A stretch of 64,000 nucleotides of DNA from Tricholoma matsutake (Eukaryota; Basidiomycota; Agaricomycetes; Agaricales; Tricholomataceae): assembly GCA_026075535.2 (NCBI GenBank), contig AP026541.1, positions 12,524,001 to 12,588,000 of the forward strand, given 5' to 3'. The stretch's first letter is position 1. Each line of letters opens with the position of its first letter. Below, piece after piece: positions 12,053 through 21,866 of this stretch. Both the position numbers and the translations under genes were made by a program. Below the pieces are notes generated by a model. The model saw only the letters and a list, made by a program, of their open reading frames with translations, had not been told where the DNA came from and ran no database searches.

Positions 12053-12949
12053 TGTTGAAATTAAATCCTGAGATACATGCTGCATACATGAGGCAATACA
12101 TGCAGCATACACATGTTACTGCGCTTACTGTGCATACATGTGGTAAACACATTCCCGAGTCATGTGACTTCCTTATTATTATGTATATAAGGAGAACCTG
12201 TACCAAATTTAGCAAAAAACCTATGGTTAAGACATGAAGAATCCTGGCCAGAAATACGTTTTGGAACCATCCTAGGTTGCGTACTAGCAGACTTCAAAAA
12301 TGAAAAGGGCAAGAAGCTCCATGGCAAAAACTGCCTTTTTGAGATCCTTGTAACTGAGTCAGCACACCTGATATGGAAACTACAATGTGAAAAAGTCATT
12401 AAATTTGAAGGGGTTCCAGACAAGTTCCACTCACCAGATGAGATCCACAATAGATGGGTAGCACAAGTAAACCGACAACTACACTTAGACATCCTGTCCA
12501 CAAACAGGAAGCTGCAAGACAGAAGTGCTCTGACACAGGGAATTATACTCCAAACCTGGAGTGGAGTCCTAAAGGATGAAGACAGGCTGCTGAATAACTG
12601 GATCTGGCAGCAAGGGGTTTTAGTTGGTATTTCATCTCGCCGCCCTCTGGGGTGGAATAGATAATAGTTTAGGGCCATGGCCCTATCCTATAATCTTCGA
12701 GATGGTGAGTCCAACACTGCTGGCACATGGTAGCATACGTAAAGGTATTTCCCCTAGGTGATATTTTTGGGTCTTCAGCAATAATTTCCCTAACTCAGTG
12801 CATCCTCCCATGCTGACCTTGTCAGTTGTTGGAGTTGATTGGAGCTTCGGGCTCAAGCATTCCACCAAAAAAAAAAAGAAAAAAAAAAAAAAAAGGAGAA
12901 CCTGTACCGTAGTAGGAATACAGTGTTCTTACCTCTGCTAACCCTATGT
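12053..12949 (+). repeat. Copia 3' LTR, split by a LINE and truncated
   Basis: It aligns to the start of the 5' LTR, with a 20-30 bp internal duplication around GCATACATGAGGCAATACAT. It is interrupted at 12,205 and resumes at 12,895. Similarity ends near 12,949 (CTGCTAACCCTA), about 360 bp before the expected end. The lost end, together with missing Helitron codons and no TSD, indicates a deletion across this junction. Confidence 0.75.
12205..12894 (+). mobile_element. 5'-truncated LINE copy with poly-A
   Basis: A 690-bp insert is flanked by the duplication GGAGAACCTGTACC (12,191-12,204 and 12,895-12,908) and ends in an A-rich tail. An open frame to about 12,663 contains NRWVAQVNRQLHLDIL, LQTWSGVLKDED and a terminal GVLVGI, which resemble the C-terminal tail of Agaricomycete LINE ORF2 proteins. 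A 3' UTR of about 220 bp follows. Only the last portion of a LINE is present, as expected from incomplete target-primed reverse transcription. It is a different family from the LINE at 47,357. Confidence 0.75.
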
Positions 12950-15900
12950 GATAAGAAAGATTCATCCCAGGAATCAGAGGCATGCATTAGATCAAGCCCA
13001 GATCTCCAGGGTTTGAACAATGTCAACATGGTGGAACAATAATACTCACGATCTCTCTGATAATGACATGGTATTGTGTTACCAATGAGGTTTGGTATAC
13101 GTGCCATTTTCAAGTAACATACCCCATGTGTTTCTGCAAGTGGATGTTCACTCAGGAATGGTAGCAGTTTTCTTTTGGGCATTTGAGTTGTAGTATTATT
13201 GTCAATGCAACTTTCAATGTCTTGAAGTAAAGAATTACACTGTTCGTCAACATCACCTGCAACAGGCTCTGCAGATGATTTCTGCTTTATTCTTGAAGGC
13301 AATTTTTCTTGTTGGCATGTAGAAATCCAATCATAGAGACACATGGCATGAAACCTGGCAGGACAATACAGATAATCATGAACAGGAGAAAAACTTATAA
13401 TACGTCCATTGTGCATGAAGATGGTCAGCTTTTCAGGATGTTTTTCAGTTTCACAATCATGGTCTCTGTCATTTATGTTGTTGGAGACATCTGAAGGCCT
13501 TCTTGTATGCTCTCCATTTTGATATTTGTGCTCACTGTCTGTGGCATTGGTGTTCTTTGGTATATCTAAAGACTTTGATTCCCATGACTTTCTAGCCTCT
13601 GTTACAAAAGATTGCCAATAGAAAGGAACAAAGTCAAAATTGGTGTAATGATCAGGGTTACCCAAAAGATACATGCAGGCCATTGGGGAACCCATCTCTA
13701 ACTGTGCACTGAGAGAATTGACAATTTTTGTCATTAGTTTGTGTGCCTTTTCATTGTGGCTATCTGAACCCCCAATTATTTCTGAGTGTTTCTGAAACAT
13801 TGAACAGACTGTTTCAAAGATGACATGTGTCTTAAGAGCTGGCTTGGTTACATAGTTGGAAACATATAAAAGGACACGCTTGATTGCAGTACCAGAGCAC
13901 AGGCTAGTTATATCTGCATTGCACCTGAGAAGGTAAGTTACAGCATAAGTGGTGAGTGATGCCTGTCATTTGGTGTGACCATTCCACGATGGTCATCGAC
14001 TTGAGTTTCTTCAGTCAGCCAATGATCAAATGAGGTAGTTCTACCATCATGTAGAGGAGGGTTCCAAGAGGATGATTCTGCATAAGATGATGACACATAA
14101 CCATGGTCATACCAATGAGACCAATCTTTGTGGGACTGAGAGTATTGGACATCACAGTGAGAATGACTCCCCATGCATTGTTTTCCTTGCCATCTCCTGT
14201 GCCTGCTTCTGGTGCTCCTCGTGCTCATGCTGGTGCCACTGGTGGTGGTGGTGCTTGGCCATTCATTGTCATTGTGGTGCCCTGGTGTTCATCATGGCGT
14301 CCCCATCATTGTTGGCCAGAAGCACCCATGATCTACCCTGCATGCAGTGGCTTGCAGGCATGGGGGCAGGTGAATGTATTCAACCATGATTCTCTTTTTT
14401 CCATATCAATTGCACCAGTTTCCATGTTAACTTCAGTCTGCTTAAATATCTGTCTAGGAAATCAAGCCTTACACTTGCCCCAGATGTTGTCAAGGCAGCC
14501 TTTGTAAGGTTGAACTTTGTTTTGAGACCCATCTTTATTCCTGTTGGTAGAACATTTATGAATGTTGGACTTTAGCAATAAATCATTGACTGTGGACTTA
14601 AACCTTGACCACCAGGACATTGTTGAAGCACAGCCATCACAATCAACCTTTAGCATATCATGGCAACTTGATGGAGGAGGCTCAGGTAATGTCTCAGTTG
14701 GGTCACAATAATCAGCATTTTGTGATGCTGAAAGAACATCTGCCTCAACATCTGCCATGTCTTTTGATAAAAAAACCCTAGCATGTGTACTTTCAAGATA
14801 CTCTACCATTTTTGTCAAAAGTCAGAGTTTGGATCCAATATTTTAGATTGAATTTCATCTGGAGAGCAACTGCCTCGAATCCACAGTAACATGTGAAGAT
14901 GCAGGGTCAGTCGGCCTTGTTGTTCAACAGTACCATAATACCCAGATGTTTCACCATATAAACCCTGATGATCAGTGCCAACTCCTAACACATGCTGAAT
15001 GAACATTTCTACCATGAAATGAAAGAACTGTGCACCAGCTACAGGATTTCTTGCAATAAGACGATATTGTTCATCTGCTGGGTGTATGAGCATTACATCC
15101 AGTTTCTCCTTGTTGTCAGCGAAGTACAAACATATTGGATGCTTGTTATCCACAGGAGACAAGGTAATATACCAGATTGGTGCACCCAAATATGCTATCA
15201 TGTAAGAGTGTCTCTTACATCAGCAAACCTTATCTACATCTGCACTCATTATCACATGTTATTCCAGTAGTATATAGTCTATACCTCAAGTACTTGCACT
15301 GTATTCTAGAATCCCTCTTCAAATCATATTAAGTTCCTTATAGTTTTCGTGCCCTTGAGTCTCGAGTGTTGGAAGCCCTGGCTTCCTTCCATATCATAGA
15401 CCATATTTCACTGTGCATGTATCTCTTACTAGTTATTGAACCACTGACTTTGCCATCTATGTGGTCAAGGTCATGAATTAACTGGAAACAGGCACTTTCA
15501 TCCTCTGTGGAAGGTTTTACAACTTCACCATCTGACATTCATTTTGCAATACTGACAAGCACATCTTGGTTGACATTAAGCAATCTATCAGCTATATTGT
15601 CAAACTTTCTAGTTTCTGCAAGTAAGAATCCTCATGTTGTAGATGACTTTACTTGTTGATGGCTGAATGCAACAAATGGAAAGCAGACATCTTGTTGAAA
15701 GCATTTATCATGATACATCAGCAAACAATGTTTGTGGAACTTCTCTGACAGTTTTGTTGAGCCAATTTCTCCAAATCCATAGGGAAACAACCAAGGAAAT
15801 ATTTGAGGGTACAGGTTTGGATTATTGTAGATTGATTGTGTTGATGCACTATGTGAGATTGCCAGTGCACCTCCATGGTTATTCCAATGACAAAGAGCAA

Positions 15901-17018
15901 TCCCTTTCAAGGCACTAATAGACTTTGTAGTCAATTGTTCTCCTGTTAGACCATGAACTACAAAAGGGCAATCACCATCTTCCACACCACCATCAGGTGC
16001 ATCATCAAAAACACTCTTGCCCTCTTCTACCTTGTTTGTCAATGAATATTGATAATGTACAGCAACAGGAGGAGAATCTTCTGGATACTGATCTAGTTCT
16101 TCATATGATATATCAAGATCTGCATAATCAGCATGATTTAATTTGAGCCACTCAAGTGCACAAGCAACATAATTTCTTCTTACCAAGATGGGGGTACATT
16201 TCAACTCTTTCTCAGTCAGTTTGCATGGACCAGTAAATAGAATTGCTAGTACTTCATCTAGATCTTCCATAGGTGGAGGAAGGCAATTATACACTTTTAG
16301 AACAGGGGATTCAAATGCAATAACATGAGATGCCATTTTTCATAAACCAGAAGAGGCTACACAGATAAAACAGCTGTTAATTTGGATATGTTGGAGTAGG
16401 GTGAGTGGTCACCTACTCCAGGTAGTCATGTGACCTTGTTGGTAGAGTCACGTAGTCACATTGTCATAGTAAGGCTTGCTATACTATCGCATTCCATTGC
16501 CTGAGCGAGGACCACCTCTGGTGTGTCCAACGTGCAACCAATAGTCTTTCAATATATGTAAGGCAGGATAAAACATCTGGGACAGCACTTAGCCATAGAC
16601 CATTTGCAAGAGCATGGCAAGGCACCTTTTCATTTCACAGATGCTGCTGACAATTATCACAAACATGATTGCAGCTATAGTCAAGAACAGGCCCTTTGAA
16701 TTCATGAATAGGCTGTGTTGCATTTGATCGTTCAATCCTAGTGACACCTGAAGCATGAAGCACATGGAGTAAAATTTTTACACCTTTTAGCCTTGACAGC
16801 TGTGACAGTGGGATCAGCTGACCACACAATGCACATCCTGCTTCTTCAATTGTGCTTGGTGATGAGTCTTCACAGAATCCACTTACAATCTTGTGGGCCA
16901 ATCCATTATCTAGTGGAGTGGGTGGAAATACTGTAGGGTCTGGCAGAGGAGCAAATGTTTCTACTGTTGAACCATCATCAATATTTCCATGAGCTGTAGA
17001 GAGAGTTTCAGTGTTCAA
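12950..17018 (-). pseudogene. Helitron RepHel (Rep/N-terminal part), multiply broken
   Basis: Read from the right, 17,018-16,635 has a cysteine-rich N terminus (CALCGQL...CNHVCDNC), then ALANGLWL..VPD and LLVAR near 16,550. 16,336-15,632 is the Helitron-like N-terminal region. 15,201-14,815 is the Rep domain with the HUH motif LHLHMLLW. 14,818-14,462 carries the candidate Tyr region VEYLEST and GCLDNIWGKCKA. 13,800-12,950 holds KIVNSLSAQLEMGSPMACMY and DLMHASDSWDESFLSH. A segment around 13,950-14,390 does not match the expected reading and may be an insertion. Several stops separate the frames. The helicase half lies at 5,668-6,300. Confidence 0.8.
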
Positions 17019-17023
17019 ATATC

Positions 17024-17345
17024 ATCTCTTTTCCCCATAGAATATCAACCACATTATTGCTTTTCACTGACAAGAAAGGCATGAACAAAAGCACTGAAGC
17101 ACCTCCGCCTCAACCTTTCCTTCATGCCTTTCTTGTTGGTGGAAAGCAATAATGTGGTTGATATTCTATTAATGCTGGTGGTCTTAGAGGTGTTTGAGAG
17201 CTGATTTTTGCGAATTTAAAATTGCTTTCCCTCGACTAAACATCATCTCTTTTCCCCATAGAATATCAACCACATTATTGCTTTCCACCGACAAGAAAGG
17301 CATGAAGGAAAAGTTGAGGCAGAGGTGCTTCAGTGCTTTTGAGTG
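17024..17345. repeat. Foldback made from an F-box-like gene fragment
   Basis: The segments 17,039-17,089 and 17,118-17,168 are near-perfect inverted copies (ATATCAACCACATTATTGCT and its complement) around a ~30-nt loop. The same arm plus loop recurs uninterrupted in one orientation at 17,243-17,345, inside the adjacent gene fragment. Part of that fragment was therefore duplicated and inverted, right at the 5' edge of the Helitron coding region. Confidence 0.7.
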
Positions 17346-17854
17346 TACAATGTGTACAGTGGAGGAGCTGTCACTCTCGATGCTTAGGTACTGAAGTGTA
17401 GGGCAATTAACAATGGATGCAGAGCTGATGTTGTGGCCATGAGTGCTGTACTCTGTGAGCTTCAAAAGCTCCACTTGCAGTTGATCGAAAATGGAGACAA
17501 GATGATGTGTCTCATATCCATTGCCATTGGCAAATACTATATATTGAAATGACCTGTACGAAGGAGGCTGGCCATGAGCTGCTTCCACTTTGTGAACTGG
17601 CACATTGCTAAATTGAAGGCTTTGTTTCCGATGTTGAACATTACTGTGAAATTATGGAAAGGTTTTTTCTGTGGGCACTGCACAAGTATGTCTTGGAATG
17701 TTGTGCAAGTATGTTGTATGGATAGCCATTGTTCTCTAGCTGGTGAACTGAGTGAATGGTGGTCATCTGGCAGTACTGTGATACTGTGAATAATGATATG
17801 CTTGAACAATTCGTGGCATAGGTCTCTTCCAAGTTGCATGGTTGGGTTGCGCAT
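17184..17854 (-). pseudogene. F-box/LRR-like protein fragment, frameshifted
   Basis: The first frame (17,854 down to about 17,590) contains HSLSSPAREQWLSIQHTCTT and FTVMFNIGNKAFNLA, which resemble the opening of Agaricomycete F-box-type proteins. A +1/-1 shift near 17,590 leads to a second frame (17,603-17,184) with leucine-rich spacing such as CPTLQYLSIESDSS and ALKHLCLNFSF. F-box proteins are substrate receptors of SCF ubiquitin ligases, a large fungal family. The assignment is by general pattern and is uncertain. It may have been captured by the Helitron, or merely lie next to it. Confidence 0.35.
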
Positions 17855-17988
17855 ATTGTTACAATGGCCTGAAATGACAATTTTATCTGCATGCAGAGCA
17901 TTCTTGTATTATATCTGCTTCACTCGGTGCATGACTTATCTTTACATAAAAATGTTGCGAGGAGTGCTATCAATTAGCGAAGTCTGTT

Positions 17989-18355
17989 GGCCAGGTCTGT
18001 GCCCATTGCATTTCAAATGTTACTAATGTCTGTATTACATTCCTAATGCATGTCTATAGTTCAATGGCATACATCAAAACAGATATACAAGGCTGTCCCC
18101 ATGTTTGTGGCTGCTCCAGTGGCCATGTCAGTGGCTGTGTCAGTGGCTGTGTCCATATCCGTGGCCAGGTCTGTGCCCATTGCATTTCAAATGTTACTAA
18201 TGTCTGTATTACATTCCTAATGCATGTCTATAGTTCAATGGCATACATCAAAACAGATATACAAGGCCATCCCCGTGTCCATGGCCACTCCCGTGCCCAT
18301 TGCATTTCAAACATTACTAATGTCTGTATTACATTCCTAATGCATGTCTATTGTA
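17989..18355. repeat. Tandem repeat, 2.4 copies, ~173 then ~130 bp
   Basis: The block GTGCCCATTGCATTTCAAAT...GCATGTCTATAGTTCAATGG starts near 17,999, 18,172 and 18,292. The first two copies are nearly identical. They are separated by a GTGGCTGTGTCA hexamer-type expansion near 18,115-18,165. Confidence 0.85.
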
Positions 18356-19610
18356 AGGTATAGTAATCAGTGTACAATGTAGTTGTTGGTTAATATAGTA
18401 TAGTGACTTTATATAGTGAGTTTGACAGCGTCCATTGAACCCGTATCATTCGATACAATGTATGCATTCGATAGGTCGTATCATTCGATACAATGTAGCT
18501 TACCTATGTGCACGTGATGTAGTTATTTAATTAAGAAGTGGGACCCCAGATGCATGGTTCGATACCGGGCTGGGTGGGTGTAATTCTCAACAGATCTAAA
18601 TCCTTGTTGAACCAAGACAATTGACTGCTACTAGAAGTTGTACCTCGGGACAGGTCATATGCCCTTAACATTGTCGCAATCATTTTTCAGACCTATTATT
18701 GGCCGTTCTCCACTATTTTAGGCCCGAATCGGTGCCGAGATCTAGAGGCTAAAAATACTTCGATAGCTGTTTCAAATCCGAACGCAGATCGCCGCAATGA
18801 TGGATATCAAGGCGATGAAGAATTTGCAGGACCTTGAGGAGTCCAGGACACTGAGGACTGAGAACTATACTGAGAACTCGGAACTTGACCTCGGGAACTG
18901 ACGAGGAATAGTTCTTCATACAGTGAGCCCAAAGTGAGCCATCCAACAAGATACTTCACTACATCAGAATCAGATCGGTAAATACCCAAAAATAGGCTTC
19001 GTAACGACGACCAGAACGTGCCTGGAATGATAGGAGGTTATGCATGTGGATTTGTGCATATACCCCACACATTCCGTATACGTATCATCGCACTTACAAC
19101 TTACGATTATTAAATAAAGAATCTACCGAGTTCCGCCGGGACAGGGCCGAACTGGTGTGCAGTGCACAGAATCCGGGGATGCTCTGCTCACAAGGCCGTG
19201 CGCGCAGTTGAGGGGCGATGCCAGTAGCTTTCCGGCCGTGGCGCATGCTGTGTTGGCAGAGCGTCGCGAGTTGCGCGATGAGATCTTGAAAACGACGATT
19301 GATGATTTGCAATAACCTATTAATAAGCGATTTATGTAAGACGATGCACTAAACTGTTGATCTTTGGTTGATCTGCATGAACGTTGAACGTTGAAGTTAA
19401 GTTGAAAGAGCCCAGAGCTTCGATCTTTTTCATTTTCATAATATTCATGCTGTTCCTCTTGGAGCTTTCCTTCCTCCCGAGTCCAGACAATTGTCGTCAA
19501 ACTTGCGCCAAACTTTGGTCAAACTGCTGATGTCAGAAGTTGATCAGAGGTACCTGTCCTCAAGGGGACTCGAGCGCGGCGGCCGTGGACAGCATCAATC
19601 AATAGGAAAC
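18356..19610. other. CpG-retaining non-repetitive island, no gene assigned
   Basis: CpG frequency rises visibly from about 18,420, unlike the flanking transposons. A 20-mer CGTATCATTCGATACAATGT occurs twice, 36 bp apart (near 18,442 and 18,478), with an internal TATC..GATA palindrome. Minus-strand frames at 18,749-18,949 and 19,123-19,500 are open, but I see no domain and no splice set that joins them. This is probably host intergenic or degenerate genic sequence. Confidence 0.4.
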
Positions 19611-19618
19611 AAAGTATC

Positions 19619-19624
19619 TATAAA
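19619..19624 (+). promoter_or_regulatory. TATA box of the His-rich gene
   Basis: TATAAA followed by GG lies 80 bp before the ATG at 19,704. A pyrimidine-rich stretch (TTACTCTTCCCCACC near 19,667) sits between them, a usual fungal initiator context. Confidence 0.6.
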
Positions 19625-19703
19625 GGGGCCAGTTATCGGTCTACTTACACCAAGCCAAACCAGTTATTACTCTTCCCCACCTTCAGCGAACACTTTTTTC
19701 ATC

Positions 19704-20147
19704 ATGGGCCACAACGTATGTCTCCTTTGCATTGCTAGTACTGAATATACATAGCGATGGTGCGTTTTACAGGATACTGAACATAGCAAGGAGAGTCACC
19801 CATTTATCGCAGCAGCGGCTGCAGGGATAGTATGGTCCTTGCTCTATGTTTCCATGTTATCATCCTAACGGTTCTTGTCTCTACAGGCTGCCCATGCTCA
19901 CAACAAGCACCAACACCATGGCCACCATGGTCACCATGGTCATAGTGGCCATGTCCCCGTGCTCGGGTATGTTCATTTATGAGAAGACTGAACAACGTAG
20001 CTGATATCCGATGCGCAGTGCTGCAGCTGCCGCGGCCGTCGTTGACAAAATGTTGGAACCCAGATTGGTAGGCCCCCTTTCCGTACGCATGATTGTAAAC
20101 TCATCGCTGTTTAGCATGATTTAATGAGCGAACACAAGAAGCATTAA
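19704..20147 (+). CDS. Small histidine-rich protein, five exons, 76 aa (function unknown)
   Basis: Five exons (19,704-19,715; 19,773-19,829; 19,887-19,966; 20,019-20,067; 20,115-20,147) join without a stop into 231 nt. The four introns are 57, 57, 52 and 47 nt, with donors GTATGT, GTATGG, GTATGT and GTAGGC and acceptors CAG, CAG, CAG and TAG; intron 2 has a CTAAC branch site. The protein starts MGHN, has an alanine run, then a His/Gly block rich in GHHGHHGH, a second alanine run and a charged tail ending SEHKKH. No signal peptide or membrane span is seen. The His block could bind metal, but that is inference. The spliced frame, TATA box and CpG retention suggest a real host gene; exon choice is from consensus only. 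Confidence 0.65.
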
Positions 20148-21540
20148 GCTCATTGGTGCGGTCACACAACGCTTTACCAAAGATCCAATGGTGATCCCTT
20201 TGTTTTTCATAGAATAAGAGATGTAGATGAATTGTTTTTTACTGAAGGATTCGGTTTTTGTAACAATTATCTATTATATGTACCGTTCCCTCGTTAGCAT
20301 GTCTGTTGGCAGTCTCTGAGTTTATGCGAGGATACTTCCATCGCCAAGTCTACCCATGTACGCAGTGAAAGTAAAATTTTAATGCAAATCACGCCTAAAC
20401 TTCATGGACATAATATCAGGGTATAGCCCGATCAAGTTGATTTGCTTCAAGTTGCTGTGCTCCCAAGCAAGACAGTCATGCAACGAGGTTCACAGCTGTT
20501 CACAGACATACTGCCATTGAAAACCTATGACGGCGTCCGCATCCAAAGGAGCTTGTCGTTTAGGATTGCACCTCCGAATTCGTCGCCGTGGAGACAGATT
20601 GCCTCATAATGTAAATCTTTATAATGGAATGCGAAGGAAATATTTGCGATAATTCTTGGGCGCTGGAGAAAATTCTTTTACGCAACCTAAAATCAACCTA
20701 CCACACATCACCGGCGACAGATGCACGTCTCTCAGTTAAGTGAGAGACAACACCCTGCACTTGATTTCGCGTTGTTTCAAGTAGTTCGAGGACGTCTTCG
20801 TCTAAGATGACCCATCAATCTCGTTCACCGGCACCAACGGATACTAGCCCAATTTCACATCCGTTCTCTTTGGAACCTAGTAATTGTCATCTCAGCAGTG
20901 TCAGCACTTTGTGCCTTCACATCGGCTCCTATCTGATGGATTTGGTGATATGCAGTGAAGTGGTGATGAAAAAATCAACAAAATAACTTAGCGATATGAA
21001 AACAATCAAACGGGGTCGCTTGGTGGTCGTAGCGGAAAATACAAGACGACTGAGCTGCATGCGGGGTATGGAGACGAACCTGATCATAGCGAGGTCCAAA
21101 AATTTGTGTGATCGTGAAGTCCAACCTTCGTCACTAATTGTTTGGAATGGCCAAAGGAGAGGGTGTGAGGACAGTTGTGGGCTCCTGCCCAGCGAGAAGG
21201 TCTCCAGATACCATTCCTTTCTCGCCTTCTCTCAGTCATCGAATAAAACCCTAACCCTTTGTTGACTCGCGCGTTGCTGTCGCGCTGGCTGCTCGTCCCG
21301 CATTGCTTTCCCTCCCCTCTCTTCATCTACCCTATGCTACTTTGTTTCATACTGTTATCTAGTATGTGGGACCAAGTAAGCATGTTTTTGATTTTCTTAA
21401 CCTAATGATTCTTATATCTCCCCATCTAATTCTCTAGATACCTCGGTAACAACTATGCCAGCCATTGCGCAAGTCTCTCCTCCCCTCCAAAAGGGATGTG
21501 AGATGTCCATGAATAGCCCCAAACGACGATGGAGATAACG
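20148..21540. other. Downstream host-like region, no firm gene
   Basis: This is probably the 3' UTR and spacer after the His-rich gene, still CpG-containing. A 59-codon frame at 20,807-20,986 begins after a plain ATG and has a Ser/Pro-rich start. A longer frame at 20,996-21,265 has no motif. Neither has convincing splice signals, so I do not call them as genes. Confidence 0.4.
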
Positions 21541-21549
21541 CGGGCGTGA

Positions 21550-21638
21550 ATGACGGCAACCGTCATCTGTGCCGTTGGTATTTTTTGTTTTGTTTCAATT
21601 CTTGTTTTTCTCTACTAAGTGTTTTTCTTCTTTGTTAG
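21550..21638 (+). other. Hairpin plus intron-like module (copy M6)
   Basis: A 7-bp perfect palindrome (ATGACGG, 21,550-21,556 / 21,560-21,566) precedes a 61-nt intron-like segment (21,578-21,638). That segment has donor GTATTT, a T-rich body, a CTACTAAG branch-like sequence and acceptor TTGTTAG. Confidence 0.4.
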
Positions 21639-21866
21639 GAAGTAAACTATTGCTAACCACGGTCTGACGCGACGCAACACACACACATCCACGAATGCCT
21701 CAACCCCATCCACCTCATGCAAATGGGCTGCCGGGCCCTCGGAATGGACAGAAGATGGAGAAGGGGCGCAGGTGATGGTAGAGGGGTATCAGGAGACCCA
21801 TGAAGGGGGATGCCCGCGAGGTAGGTGCCGCTTGACACCCCAACCACATCAGGAAAATCCGACACT

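Larger units (their letters stand above)
6301..12949 (+). mobile_element. Ty1/copia LTR retrotransposon inserted into the Helitron
   Basis: The element runs from 5' LTR (6301-7175) through gag, protease, integrase, RT and RNase H, the copia domain order, to a polypurine tract and a truncated 3' LTR. It lies on the plus strand, opposite to the Helitron it splits. LTR termini are TGTTG and CAACA. No target-site duplication was found, because the 3' LTR ends at about 12,949 after only its first part and part of the Helitron gene is missing too. All coding segments carry stops and frameshifts, so it is inactive. Confidence 0.85.

Noticed and set aside
14072..14507. Open frames of 105 and 134 codons on the plus strand
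   Set aside because: They are antisense to the Helitron region, have no motifs and biased composition.
18545..18600. GGTTCGATACC, a perfect polymerase III B box, as a possible tRNA gene
   Set aside because: The flanking bases cannot form a T stem or acceptor stem, and no A box lies at the proper distance; at best a SINE relic.
20807..20986. 59-codon frame beginning MTHQSRSP as a host gene or first exon
   Set aside because: No supporting splice partner, promoter or recognisable motif.
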